DNA from: Aplysia californica
Lineage: Eukaryota; Mollusca; Gastropoda; Aplysiida; Aplysiidae
Direction: 5' to 3'
Length of the DNA stretch: 64,000 bases
Assembly (NCBI RefSeq): GCF_000002075.1
Contig: NW_004798074.1
Location: 142,560-206,559 of the forward strand
In this document: in pieces, positions 1-28,100 of the stretch
Layout: every line of letters begins with the position of its first letter
How positions within the stretch are numbered: position 1 is the first letter of the stretch
Position numbers and translations under genes: made by a program
The notes under the pieces: generated by a model
Database searches by the model: none
What the model was told of the DNA's origin: nothing
What the model saw: the letters and a program-made list of their open reading frames with translations, nothing else

Positions 1-149
1 GGTGGAAGATAGAAAGAAGAAGAGGAGAGGGAGGGGGGGAGGAGTTTAGGATGGAGGAAAGGGTAGAAAGGTGAGGGGGGGAGGGAAGACAAGACACAGG
101 GTGATACCACTGAAATCAAGAACAACCTCACACCGGACTGAGAACCTCC

Positions 150-550
150 CTCAACTTCACATGTATAAATGCCTGCCTCATCTATCTGTCCTATCTGTCT
201 GCCCCATATTTATGTCCCATCTATCTGACCCATGTACTTACTGTAATTTCCCTATCGTCTCTTCCAGTTTCTCTCTCTTCACTTTAATGATGGGCCTGGC
301 ATTGTCACATCTGTGAGCACTATCTACCTACTTGTCCCGTCTATCTGCCCAAACAAATCTATCCTGTCCATCTGTCCTATTTACCTGTCCCATCAATCCG
401 TTCCATATTTCTTGTTTTTCCTATCCATCTGCCACATCCATTAGCCCCATCTGTCAACCCGAACTATCTGTCCAATCTGTCAACCCCAACTATTTGCCTA
501 ATCTATTTGTCCCATCTGTCTACCCCACCTATTTTCCCCATCTATCTGAC
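150..550 (-). repeat. Minisatellite just downstream of DYNC2H1 exon 18
   Basis: In gene orientation the intron after exon 18 starts GTGAGTGCATGGGTCAGATAG and then degenerates into repeats of about 14 and 28 bp around GGGACAGATAGATG or GGGTTGACAGATG. The array reaches the left part of the window and encloses a second, decayed copy of the end of exon 18. Confidence 0.75.
229..316 (-). pseudogene. Decayed duplicate of the 3' part of DYNC2H1 exon 18
   Basis: Plus-strand positions 229-316 align with 551-645. Both contain a CCATCTATCTGACCCATG-type flank, the donor region, the AATTTC and CTCCAGTTTC-type coding string, TCTTTAATGATGG and TTGTCACAT. The copy has small deletions and is no longer an open exon, but it keeps a donor-like GTAAGTACATG. 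It appears to be a by-product of tandem duplication together with the surrounding minisatellite. Confidence 0.65.
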
Positions 551-562
551 CCATGCACTCAC

Positions 563-17072
<16,510 letters not shown>

Positions 17073-17900
17073 GGTGGACCTTTGTAGTTTTTATTTAAGA
17101 CCACAGATTATGGATAATAATCAGATCATTTCAAGTTCAGAACTTATATGATTCAAGAGTTGTATTCTGTAGACAATAAAAAGTTAAGTAGGAAATTCAG
17201 AATAAAATCGACTTCATTCTTCCACAGGATGAAACTGGCAATAACACAATAAATTTAAGGTGCCAGTTCATTTGACAGTCTACCATGATGTTTCTGTTCT
17301 TTTTGATGGTCTACCATGACCTGACCAGTCTGTCTAATTTGACAGTCTTGACTCTAAATATGGTTAACGTTATAAAAAAAAGATACTTCCTAACCACAGA
17401 GTTGATAAAACAAATTTTCTTAAGTCCGTTTAAGTGTTGAAAATTGCAAAGTCTCAAAGACCCCCCCCCACTAAAGAAAAAAGTGTATAGGTAGAATGTA
17501 GAGTCTACAGGATAACACTGATCATGAACAAAATTCTTAGGCAAATTTCTGACTTTTTTTAAAGAGAGGGCCTACAGTTTGGGAGTTAGAATATGAATCA
17601 ATCAAAATGCGTTAGAGTCATGAGAGCAGACCAGTTTTTACTCTCGCAGTCCACAGTCAGCATTTTACAGAAAGCAATCTACGGCCGATTCTTTGCAACA
17701 CATGTCATTGGCAAAAATTTAAATGAGCTGTTACAGTTAAAAGTAATGGAAGACAATATAGATCTAGACACAGACACAAATGGTGAAAAAGTCTAATAAC
17801 TAAATAATACATATCATGTCATGCACGGATGTAGTTGCATCTTCAGTAGTGTTGGTTGTACAGCCTTACTTATTATCTTATAACTTATCAATCATAACTA
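17073..17900. other. Upstream region of DYNC2H1
   Basis: This stretch precedes the DYNC2H1 start codon and ends at the 3' end of a LINE. I see no ORF of substance, no convincing non-coding exon and no clear RFX X-box; it probably holds the proximal promoter and 5' UTR. Transcript 5' ends are needed to place the start. Confidence 0.3.
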
Positions 17901-18705
17901 GAGATCTAAATCTAGATCTCAGATACTTTTACATAAATACTTTTCCGATCCAGTGACCATTTGAGTTCTAGCCCTTCGGCCTGTCGATATGGCAAAGAAT
18001 TTACAGGTTTTTATCAGCTGTGTTTTGTCTCTGTATAGAGTATTTCTGATGTCTGGGGAGGCAGGTAGGTAGGCACTATGCAGGTCGCTAAGTGCAGGGC
18101 AGGTAAAGAGGTGGTGTGATACTGTTTCATCTTTGCAGTCACACAACGGGCAGTCGGGTGGAGTATCCTTGCGGATCCTATTAAGGTAGGAATTCAGTAG
18201 GATGTGTCGTGTTCGCAGGCAAAAGATCGTGACTTATTCTCTTCTACTCAGGGAATTTAGTGCATCTTTTGAGTTGGGAGCAGTCATATTGTGTAAATAC
18301 AGTTCTTCCAGTCTTGCCCATAGCCCATCCATTCAGCCACTGTTCCCTGGTGTAGCATTTGAAGATGTTCTTGACTGTCTGTTGTGATACTGGGTTTTGA
18401 GGTTGTGTTTGTGATGCTCCCTTCTAGGCAACGGTGTCTGCTCTGTCGTTTCCTGGGATGTTGCTGTGGCCAGGTATCCGCGTAAAGTCAGGTCGACGGC
18501 ATAGGTCTGTATGAAGGTGTTGATTGTTTGAACCACAGAGAGGCAGGCTGGGCTTTCGAAATTCAAGTTTTCCTAAGCTTGGAGTACTGATTTTCCATCG
18601 GTGAAGACAACAGTGTCCTTGATTTTGTTTGGATATAATGAAAATGTTGGTCAGGTGGAGGATTGCTGCTTCAATGGCAATAGCCTCTGCCTCGTAATTT
18701 GTAAT

Positions 18706-18878
18706 GATAATAATAAATGACATTTATAAAGCGATCAACCCTGATTAAAGTACACAGGCTCTGAGTGCTTTACAATACAGTACAAAGTACAACAGTAACA
18801 AAACGTGTTCTAACTAAAAGAAAATGACTCCAAATAGTTTTTCACATGTTTTGTCAGGATGTTCTTTTCTTACCCCCC
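18706..18878 (-). mobile_element. Short SINE-like insertion inside the LINE RNase H domain, family E
   Basis: AATGATAATAATAAATGACA, then TTTATAAAGCG and GAGTGCTTTACAATAC, is absent from the LINE reading frame: AFKATINAGFGG lies on one side and NYEAEAIAIEAA on the other. It therefore inserted after the LINE. Confidence 0.65.
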
Positions 18879-19687
18879 AAAGCCTGCATTTATAGTTGCC
18901 TTGAAGGCCGACCCATCTGTGTAAATATGAATTGAGTCACTAAGGTAGGAGTCAATTGTCTTGAGAGCTATACGGTCTTCAGTTCTTCAGGGTCACATTC
19001 TTTTTTCACCTTCTCCTTTATGAGGGAAGTTTTGATGTAGGCGTTTTTGATGTTGGTGTTTGGGGGGAGTTCTGGTCTTAAGGGTTTCAGCATTTCTCTG
19101 TTACATGGAATTAGATGGAGTTTTTCTATTAGTTCAGTAGCTGTGTCAAGCATTGATCTTCCATGAATTCGTTTCTTTGGAATCTCTATTCACTTATTTT
19201 TCTGTTTGGGTGGTTTTTCTCTGGTCTTTTGTGTAGTGCTCACTCATTTCCATGCTGCCTCTCTTCGCAAGTCCAAGGGTTCCAGGTTCGTAAGGATTTC
19301 ACAATACGAATCACAGTAAGCTGCAGTTGGAGTGGATCTCAAAGCTACAGAGACAAATCGTACAGCCTGATTCTGGATTTTGTCAAGAGACTTTTAAGTT
19401 GGTTTGCTGCAGATTGTCTGTAGGATTAGGTTATATTCCATGGCAGAGGGTAGGCTTCATGTATAACCAACATATATATAATATATGCTGTCCACTCCCA
19501 TTGAAGTTCAGCCGTCTGAGAAGGAAGTCTCTTGTTGGCCTTAGTCTTCAGGTTCCAGATATGGTCTTTGCATGGAAACTGCCTGTCCAGCTCGATCCCA
19601 ATGTAGGTTGGGTTTTCAACTGTTTCTAATTGTTTCCTGCAAGTGAGATATGACATTTTGCTTTGCGACTTAATTTTTTCGAAGTGA

Positions 19688-19715
19688 CTATTTCTCCGAA
19701 CGTTCGGAGAAATAG
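19688..19715. repeat. Perfect 28-bp palindrome
   Basis: Two 14-nt arms, CTATTTCTCCGAAC and GTTCGGAGAAATAG, meet with no spacer. It forms the left end of the nested element; the same arms recur in the tandem array at its right end. Confidence 0.98.
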
Positions 19716-20354
19716 TGCCGATCTTTATTTCTCCGAACGGTTTTCGGCTTCCTGTCTCGTGATTTTTTGCCTATTTATTGCGAGAGTTCGGCGCCCTGGG
19801 AAGGAACACGTACCGCATGGCAAGCCCGCCTACAGACAACCTTCAGTAACACCCACCACACACCCACCACCATCATGCACATGTACACACACTAACTAAA
19901 CATAACTAGTGGGCAACTTTTGAACGTATGACGAACTGAACTGTGGATGGAGAGACAGTGTGAGTGAAAGAGCGGGTGAAAGGAAGAATGTGCGAGTGTA
20001 TCCACAGGCGACAGCAACTACAAGACGACGACACTGACCACCCCTGGCCTGGTCCACAGCTCACGAACAAAAGGAATGCAGCTCAGGCGGTGTTTTGCCT
20101 ATATTATTGTCCATGGTTCGCAGGGAACAAGTGAGATTTTCTTTGTGTGTGCCTGGAGGGATGGGGTGGGGTATGAAAGTCATGCGGACGGGGATGAGCC
20201 GCGGGAGAGAACACGGGAATTGAATGAAAGAGTGAAACTGAAAGAGACGAATGACTCATGAGTCCTGGAGTGAATGGATCCTGTGTTTCTATTTTTGTAT
20301 ACTTTGAACTGTTACTGAATAAAGGCTGAAATAAAGCCCGAAAAACAAACAAAC

Positions 20355-20414
20355 ACACACACACACTCCTCACTCTCCACTTACTACCACACACAGACAC
20401 ACTCAAACACTCAC

Positions 20415-20460
<46 letters not shown>
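20355..20460. repeat. (CA)n microsatellite
   Basis: CA-rich tract, pure over its last 40 bp, inside the nested element and following the AATAAA-containing stretch at about 20320-20335. Confidence 0.95.
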
Positions 20461-20461
<1 letters not shown>

Positions 20462-21062
20462 AGCAAATTTTTGGGTCTATATCTATTTCAATTTTCAACA
20501 GCTAGTCTAGATGAGATTTTTAGATGAGTGTAAAAACGTGAAAAAGAAAGGTTTCACAACAGAAAGAAATCAAAATTAGAACAGCCCATAAACAACAACA
20601 AACATTAACAAATAAGGGCGTGTGTCCACCTGTCCGAAGAAGATTGGCAGTTTTAACCCTAAATGTGCGTAATTTAAAAAAAAGTACAGGATATTACATG
20701 TAAATTATGGAATCACACACATTAAGGGGCTTGCCAGTGTCAGTACATTGGTCGCAGCAGTGACAAACGCAGATGCCAGTTCTATGTGTCGTTATCAATA
20801 ACCCTCCGTAGATCTAGATCTAGACAGCACACGAGTGAACACAACACATTACGTTTAAAAGCAGCACCTTTCATAGGCAACACGTCATATCTATAGCGAA
20901 AAACTGTTTGGAATTGTAGCATTTCTTTATATAAATATTTACGGCGGACATTTTTTGGACCGATTGAACCATATTGTATACGAACAATCTTTGGTAGGCC
21001 CATACTATAATTATAGATCTCTATATAATATCCGAAATTTGGGGGAAAGGATGATATTTCAG

Positions 21063-21196
21063 AGTGTTCGGAGAAATAGTGCCCAGCTTTATTTTCCTGA
21101 ATGTTCGGAGAAATAGTGCCCAGCTTTATTTTCCCGAACGTTCGGAGAAATAGTGCCCAGCTTTATTTTCCCGAACGTTCGGAGAAATAGTGCCGG
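21063..21196. repeat. 37-bp tandem array with the palindromic terminal motif
   Basis: Four copies of GTTCGGAGAAATAGTGCC plus AGCTTTATTTTCCCGAAC, the last truncated at the element end. Each junction recreates the CGAACGTTCG palindrome. Confidence 0.95.
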
Positions 21197-22795
21197 CCTA
21201 ATTTTTTTGTTGTAAAGACGGTGTAGATTGTCTTGGTACAATTTACTTTTAGTTTCCACTTGCAGCAGTAGTTGTTGAATCTATCTAGATCCTCATTTAT
21301 AAGCAGTGCACTGATGCCAGCTTGTTAACTTGTATGCCAGATGCTAGGTTGTCTGCATGTATATAGCCTAGGGCCTTAGACCTTAGAGGCTTCTCCGATT
21401 TCAGTTCAGTATTTCTCAGGCAGGTCGTAATGAAAACAAGGAAAACGTGCAGCTCAGAGAGGAGCCCTGGGATTATGAATTACCATCCGAATTGAACAAA
21501 TAAAGTATATTGAAAGAATATAACTATATCATAGTAAGACTCACAGCTCATAGGTAAAATAAATAATACATACTTCAGGGTAAGATTCCAGTTAAAAACA
21601 ATGATGTGCCGTTGTCTACTGCTTGACAACAGTAAACTATACGGCACAGGAATGCTGCTACAAATCCAAACACAAAAGCCTAGTTCATTGGTTCTTAAAC
21701 AATTAACGAATCAACGTCTTCGTTACAAATAACAACACAATGTTGTGCGCAGGTCTGAAATTTGTCTTCCGGTTTCACTGCACGTTTCATTTCCGGTCGT
21801 CGGTTTGTATGGAAAAGAAATTTGCTGAACCGTTGATTTTAGTCATGGTGAGACAGCAATGTCTATGACATTGTTGTTTTAGCCAATATCGTGCATTTTC
21901 TGAGCCAGATATTTTATTACATCCATTGTTAAAGATAAAGCGCTGCAGATCTTTTCAAATTTGTGAGGAGCCGTCTCAAACCTCAAGACAACGTTTCTGG
22001 GGACAGTGAGTTTTGATCATTATTTATCAATCGTTGATCAAGTTTCAACCAGCAGACGATTCGCTTTTGTTATCCTTTGACTTATATTAGTAGATGCCCT
22101 TCAACTTCAGTTCTTCGGCTTCTGCAGGCCTTAAAGATTGTCAGCTTGTTTTCATCTTCATATCAAATTGGTAGTCGACTTCAAAGTTTGAGCGAACACT
22201 GCAATCACATCCTGATTTGATTCTGATGATATTGTCACATAAGAGATCATGAAAGATGAGAATAACAAACTGTAAATGTAGGCTAAATCAACTAATAAGT
22301 GGCTTATTAGTCTGCGGTTTGATTCTCCGGTGCTTTTTCGGTAGTTCCCACCCCCCTTATTTGACTCAAATTTTGAGCCTGACCTAGATATCAAGATCGG
22401 TTCGGTCAAAATAAGGACGAAAACAGGCACGTCGACTTTAAAGATGAAAGCTATCTCCTATTTGCCTTGCCCTAGAGACAAACCGAAACCAGCTACAGGA
22501 AGTCATGTGATTGGATGACCCCAGGAATGACCTGTTTCAGCTTGTTCTCATGTTTGAGGGCCTTACTGGGTGCAAAAGTGACGCCCGATTTATTTACGAG
22601 TTCGGTCGCATTTTTTTGGTTTTCTCATGGATTCGGGCAGTATTTTGACATTCGGTCATTTTCAATTATTGTCACATTTGTTTCTTTGCAAGCTTAATAA
22701 CATGATTTTTAATGTTTGTTATCAACACTTGGACACAATGATAGTTTGTCTAAAGTGGTATTCACCATTTATATTTATAGCTATTTTAATGAATA

Positions 22796-22975
22796 TGTAT
22801 CTGACCCACTCTACTATGTGGTATCTGACTCTACTACACTGGCATCTGGCTCACTCAACTACACTGGATCTGACTCGGCTACACTGATATCCGACTGTAT
22901 TACACACTGGTATCTGACTCTATTACACTGGTGTCTGACTGAGTTAATATGATCTGACTCTACTATTATTTAAAT
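22796..22975. repeat. Minisatellite, about 25-bp unit
   Basis: Roughly seven units resembling CTACACTGGTATCTGACTC, upstream of the DCUN1D5 coding exons. Confidence 0.8.
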
Positions 22976-23564
22976 TATGCACAAATTTTTTATTCTTTGT
23001 TATATAACCATTGGCTCTATATTATCTTATGTGCCCGAAAGATGAGAAACTACGGATTTTATGTTACAATCTGAGCACCCCCCCCTTTGGACGAAAACGG
23101 CGAGACTAAACGGCAAATTCTCTTTCATCCTTGACAGGGCCTCATATGCAAATAACTCTCCAGCCTTCAGAGTTTACCAAAACGTAGAATCCAGGTCACA
23201 GGCTCCTTCATCCATAACCAATGTTAACTCTTCCGGGGAAAGAGCTTTACGCTGTTTTGCTCAGTTGATGAAGAAAAAGCTGTCTTAAGGACTATTTTTA
23301 GCAAAATATCGCCATAACTGTTGTTTCAACGAAAGTAAGGGAGGTTGCTTTAGGTTTGTGTGCCACTCTTTTGGGGCTAGATTTGAAACAAAGTTTTAAA
23401 CAATCTTTTTGTACTCCAGTGCCCGACAGCAAAAAAAAAAACGTGCTGCCCGAACCGGTACGATTACTCTAGATCTAGATCCATACACGATTGATTCAAC
23501 GAAACCTAACAACTGCAAAACATTAAATTGTGATAAAATTCAGGGGGGCATGTTGAGTCTACTC

Positions 23565-23995
23565 TATTTTAGTGCATTGACATGTGACTGTAATTTAACC
23601 ATTTCCTCTTTCTGTTGCCATTCCCTATTGAAAATAATGCCTTGTTTGTTTAGTGTGCTGCTATACTTTCTTTGTATTTTAAATGGTCATTTATCATAAT
23701 TTATGGCTATTTAGAAACAAACTTTGCTCTCTGACCTTTAGGGTTCACTGGCTTTTCTTAATTTAAAGAATACACATAAATATTCTTGAATAGTGTGAAT
23801 TCGTGGCAAAATGAACCGCTTCTTGTGTGGGTCCAAATGATTTCATTTTTTGTATTTACTCTACTTTTGTGCATTGACATGTGGCGGGATTTGGATTGTT
23901 CCCTCCATGTGGTGCCTTTTCCTCTATTGAAAATACCTTCAGCATATATAAGTCTGCAGCTGTACTTTCTTAACATTTTAAATGATTTCATGTGA
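23565..23995. repeat. Two diverged direct copies of a roughly 140-bp segment
   Basis: Segments 23565-23700 and 23852-23994 share GTGCATTGACATGTG, CTATTGAAAATA, TACTTTCTT and ATTTTAAATG in the same order, about 287 bp apart. Confidence 0.7.
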
Positions 23996-25159
23996 AGTTA
24001 GAGTTGTGGTCTGCTTCCAGACAATATTTTGAGAGGCATCCATGATAGTGAAAAGAATTACACACGAACTTGACACTGCTAGAAGCAGTGAAGATCTCAA
24101 GATACATCTACACTTGTTCCATAATCAGCGCTTTGGTTTTTCCAGGCCAGTTACCTCTAAGGTGCAAGTTGTTAACTGATTTTTAAAGTAATTTCAGGAG
24201 TTCTCCACCTCAATATGATCATTTCCTTGTTTCTGAAGAATGTTTTAAGTTTTTAGGGGTTTTGGTTGTGTTTGAGTCATGATCTGCAAGGGGCTTTTTT
24301 TGTTGTTGTCTTTTTCAGCTACACATGAATGTTCTATATTTCCAGTGACTTACACTGAACCCTGTTTTGTGTGTGATTTCAGCTTGTACTGGAACACTGG
24401 ATCAGAATATCAACTTGGGCCTACGTTCTAGGTTCACAACATTGGTACGTGGTCACTCCAATGTGAAAGGTTTTTATGTTGTGATGTTTGAATATTAGGT
24501 TTTCTATAAGGGCTTTAAGAAGAGGGATATAGTATGAAGCTGCAGTGGGTGTGGGTCAAGGTTGTAGAGGAATGGTTACAGAGAGAATACAATCCAGGGA
24601 TTGAGAGGCTGGAATACTGATATTTTGTTTGTTTTTGAATGAGTTAAAAACACCTACCTGGCTGGGGTCGTGCTTGTATTGGGTGAAGGGTGAATTTATC
24701 CTTTATGGACACGAATAGGTAGAACTTTAGTTCAAGGTGACAAAATAAAAAAAACCTCTGGCAATATTTGTATTTTGTTTAGATATTTAAAACGCGCTGT
24801 TGAGTGGTTGGAGTTGGAGGAGAATTACCCCTCCTGTTGGTGTGGCATGGGTCAAGTTATCACCCCTCCAAACTAAAGGGGTAAGACAAAAGTTTTAGGT
24901 GCTATCTGGTCACTGTCAACATTTTGCTGCTTTGCAGTTTATGCCAGTAATATAATTGATATTAATGATAAAACTGTGATAAATTTTCATAGTATCTGGG
25001 AGTGTATGGAGCCTTAGTTACGATTTATACTGTTCTTGGAATTAAAAAGAGAGTATTTGGTATGAAGTTTTTTTCATTTTCAAATACATTTTTGCTCTTT
25101 ACAGCACTGTTCACTTTCTGTTCCTTTAAGCATTGCCCAGTTTTTCTTTCTCCTTACAG

Positions 25160-28100
25160 AATCTCGGTTCTTCCGGGATCCCGCTCCGTGGACAGCGCTG
25201 CCCACCAAATCCTTTCATCATGCCGTCTCGACGGCGCAGACGTGAGGCCACAGTCCCTGATGAGGTTGCACCCAAGCGCAGCCGTACTCAGACGTGAGTT
25301 ATTTAGTCATGGTAGTGTTGAGGCCAGTGGCACTGAGTGAGTTGGGTTTGAAGGGATCACCTCTTGAGTAGAGGCTCAGTTGTGTAGCATTTTGAAAAAT
25401 GTATGAGTCATCGATTCTAAATATGGATTGAGTGTCTTTGTTTCTACTGGATAAAGAAATGTGTTGTTTTTATTAGTTTTGCCACTCTTGATCACTAGCA
25501 CTTTTCTGTGTTTGACAGGATTCATGGTCATGAACATAAAAGAACTAAGGTTGACTTTGTCTTTCTCACTTTTCGTTTTCTGCTTTTGTTTTTGCTTAGC
25601 TTGGGTTAATAAGAATATTGTTATCACAAACCACAGTACAATTTAAAGATATTGTGACAACCCACAATTGTACAATTTGTTTTTAGGGGAATGTTAAAGA
25701 GGAAATTCGTTTTTTGATATTAAAGGCAAAGTTTCTTTACTCACTGACATCATGCCACAAGCATGTATGGGGCAACAGTAGCGACACTGGAGTTGGATTG
25801 CATGCATGTATTCTGTGTTTATTTTTCTCCATGTCAATATGTTTGTCGTCTTTTTTTATTTCTGATAACAGTGAAATATATTATGACTGTAATGATAGGG
25901 AGGCATTGCGCTGCCAAGAGCGAAATGCTCGCTTCTAAAGGGATTTGAAAACAACAACAACACCATGACTGTGAGGACCAGGCGTTGCGGTATAGCCTGC
26001 ATGCCCACCATCTCCCCCAGCTGATCATAAAATTTTTCTGGACGATCTTGCCGAAAAGATATGTACATTTCGTGGCAGAGGAAATATTAAACTTCAAGAA
26101 AACATTTACATACACAGGGATATAATGAATAGTTTGTGTTTTATTGCAAGTTGGAAATGGTCAAAATAGTGCAACATAAGGTGCTCATAATGCACGGGGA
26201 CCTACAGTTTCAATGTGTTTGTATGCAATTTGGAATCTTGAGGTTTTTTTTAGCTAAATTTTCTCAGTTGTTTTTCCTGGTTTAAGTCTACAAAGGTTGT
26301 GGAATGTGGGTGGTTGGCGGGTGCTCTGGTGTGGTTTGCTCCTTCTTTTCTATCAAACATCTGTCGTCTTTATCTCCCCTCCTTCTTTTTTGGGGGGGGT
26401 TTGTTACTCCCTTTTAACACCTCTAATACATCTATATGACCTTACTGTGTTTCAAGTGCCGTAAAACTGTTAAGAAAATTTTTTTAGGTTGTCTAATCTT
26501 TACTCTACAGACCCAGCAAAGACACAGCCACAGAGTTCAGCAAAAAGCGATGCTTGACTTGGTTCCAAGAATATTCAGGTACAGTGTGGACATTATGTAC
26601 AGTCAAACATGATTTATTACAGTTGAACCTGTGTAAGACGGCCACCCATTGTCAAGGAGAAAAGTGGCCGTATAAGACAGGTGGCCGTCTTAGGCAGGAC
26701 TGATCAAGATGAAGAAAACAAACCAATCTTTTCTGAGGTCCCACCCGAAGGTAGCCGCATTGTTGTTGTTGTTGTTTTCGCTGGGTTTTTTTCTTCTCTT
26801 TTTTTCTTTTGTTGCTGCTTTTGTACAAGGGTGACAGTAAAACGAAATGTGTGAGACAAGGAGGACCGGGTGCTATGGTAAAACAAACACACGTGTCGCT
26901 ACTATTCGGAGAATGAGCGACGCTTCTGTCACAAGTTCAGGTTGACATCCTTTGTTACTTTGTTACAGACTGGGTAAACAGTGACCACTCATCTCACTTA
27001 CGATTTGTGTGTATGAATTCTGGGCGGGGCTTATGGGTTATGAGGATCACACGCTTACCTCACCAGCAGCTGAAAATTAATTTTGTTACCTATTGGTCAA
27101 CAGTGGGAGGGGCCTACGCAATATGATCGGTTGGAGGGACTACCTAACAACAACGACAGGTGATTAGATTATGACGGCTCGCCCACAACGCAAGAGCCCA
27201 ATGCTTGATTTATGACAAAACGTAATGGAGTCACTAAGGTGGCCGTCTTAGACAGGTGTATTTGCTTTGTGTGATAGGGGTTGTGTGTTAAAATGTGATG
27301 GCCGCGGCCGCGTTGGACAGGTGCCCGTTTTACACAGTTAAATTATATAGAAAAAACGCAAGGGGGGAAATGGAAAGTGGCCGTCTTATAGGTGGCCGTC
27401 AGGGCAGGTTCGACTGTATATTGTACACAACCTGATTGTGTTCTTAGTTTTTGTACTGTTGCCTTTTTATACAAAACTTTTGAGGTTTTTTTACCAAGTT
27501 TTTGTTTTGGTTTGGGCCTTTTTTTTTTTTACTGCAAAAAAACAATTACTTTCAGAATGGTAAAGGAAGAAATCTTTTCAGGTTAATTTTTTTTATAAGG
27601 CTGTACTATATATAGATGAATCAAGTTTCTCATTGTTGTCATTGTTCAGGTCCTGATGATGACTGCCTTGGTCCTGAAGGAATGGAAAAATTTTGTGAAG
27701 ACATCGGAGTGGAGCCAGAGAATGTAAGTGTCAGCTCTGTCCTCAGGCACCAACAGTACACAAAGGTCAAAGTTCACTTTTAATATATGAGATACTGCTC
27801 ATTTGAACTTGTGATAAGCTGTTCCATAGCACTTTGCCGATCGGCGAGAGGGAGCAGCCGTCTGTTTTCCCCACAGGACACCGATTGACGATAGTGCAAT
27901 ACAGCAACAAAAACGCTGTAGGAGATCTCCTTTTAGACGTGTACATTTGTTAAAGTTTTTAACTTCCTTCCTGAATTGTTTGTGTGGCTTTTGAGAGTGG
28001 AAATCCATGTTTTTACAATTACAGTGAAAATATATTTTTAAATGTCGAGTAGGTCTGACATGAGTGCTGCTACTCTTGTGTGATTAATGTGCTAGATCTA

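Larger units (their letters stand above)
19680..21198. mobile_element. 1.5-kb DNA element with palindromic ends and a 9-bp target duplication, nested in the LINE
   Basis: Direct repeats TAATTTTTT (19671-19679 and 21199-21207) flank the segment. Its ends are inverted copies of CACTATTTCTCCGAACGTTC (left end slightly diverged). LINE coding sequence continues on both sides. No transposase is recognisable inside; it holds short ORFs, a CA tract and AATAAA signals near 20320. A 9-bp duplication with long TIRs would suit a Mutator-like non-autonomous element, but the superfamily is my inference. Confidence 0.65.
17900..21430 (-). mobile_element. LINE (non-LTR retrotransposon) remnant with RT and RNase H, interrupted by two insertions
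   Basis: Read on the minus strand, the pieces come in LINE order. First RT (GYIHADNLASGIQVNKL, with HADN where the YADD box is expected; then INEDLDRFNNYCCKWKLKVN). Next, TYIGIELDRQFPCKDHIWNL and QNQAVRFVSVALRSTPTAA. Then RNase H (HIYTDGSAFKATINAGFG, NYEAEAIAIEAAILHL, PGHSNIPGNDRADTVA). Last, a terminal CxC...H...C motif (CDCKDETVSHHLFTCP). RT plus RNase H plus a C-terminal zinc-like motif fits the Jockey/I group. It is 5' truncated and carries many stops and frame slips. A TIR element (19680-21198) and a SINE-like piece (18706-18878) sit inside it. Confidence 0.85.
21430..24380. promoter_or_regulatory. Divergent promoter region of DCUN1D5 (candidate core near 21760-21870)
   Basis: Two TTCCGG motifs (the reverse of the CCGGAA ETS core) occur near 21766 and 21790, in a short GC-richer patch. 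A possible first-exon donor (GGGGACA|GTGAGT) lies near 22010, and a possible non-coding exon at 24383-24444 is bounded by TTTCAG and GTACGT. No coding sequence is seen. The region also holds tandem repeats at 22796-22975 and 23565-23994. Confidence 0.3.

Noticed and set aside
19780-20345. Possible LTR-like segment (GGCGCCC string and AATAAA pair)
   Set aside because: No matching terminal repeat, primer site in the right context or protein-coding relics were seen, and the segment lies wholly inside the 1.5-kb inverted-repeat element. I do not call a retroviral or LTR element.
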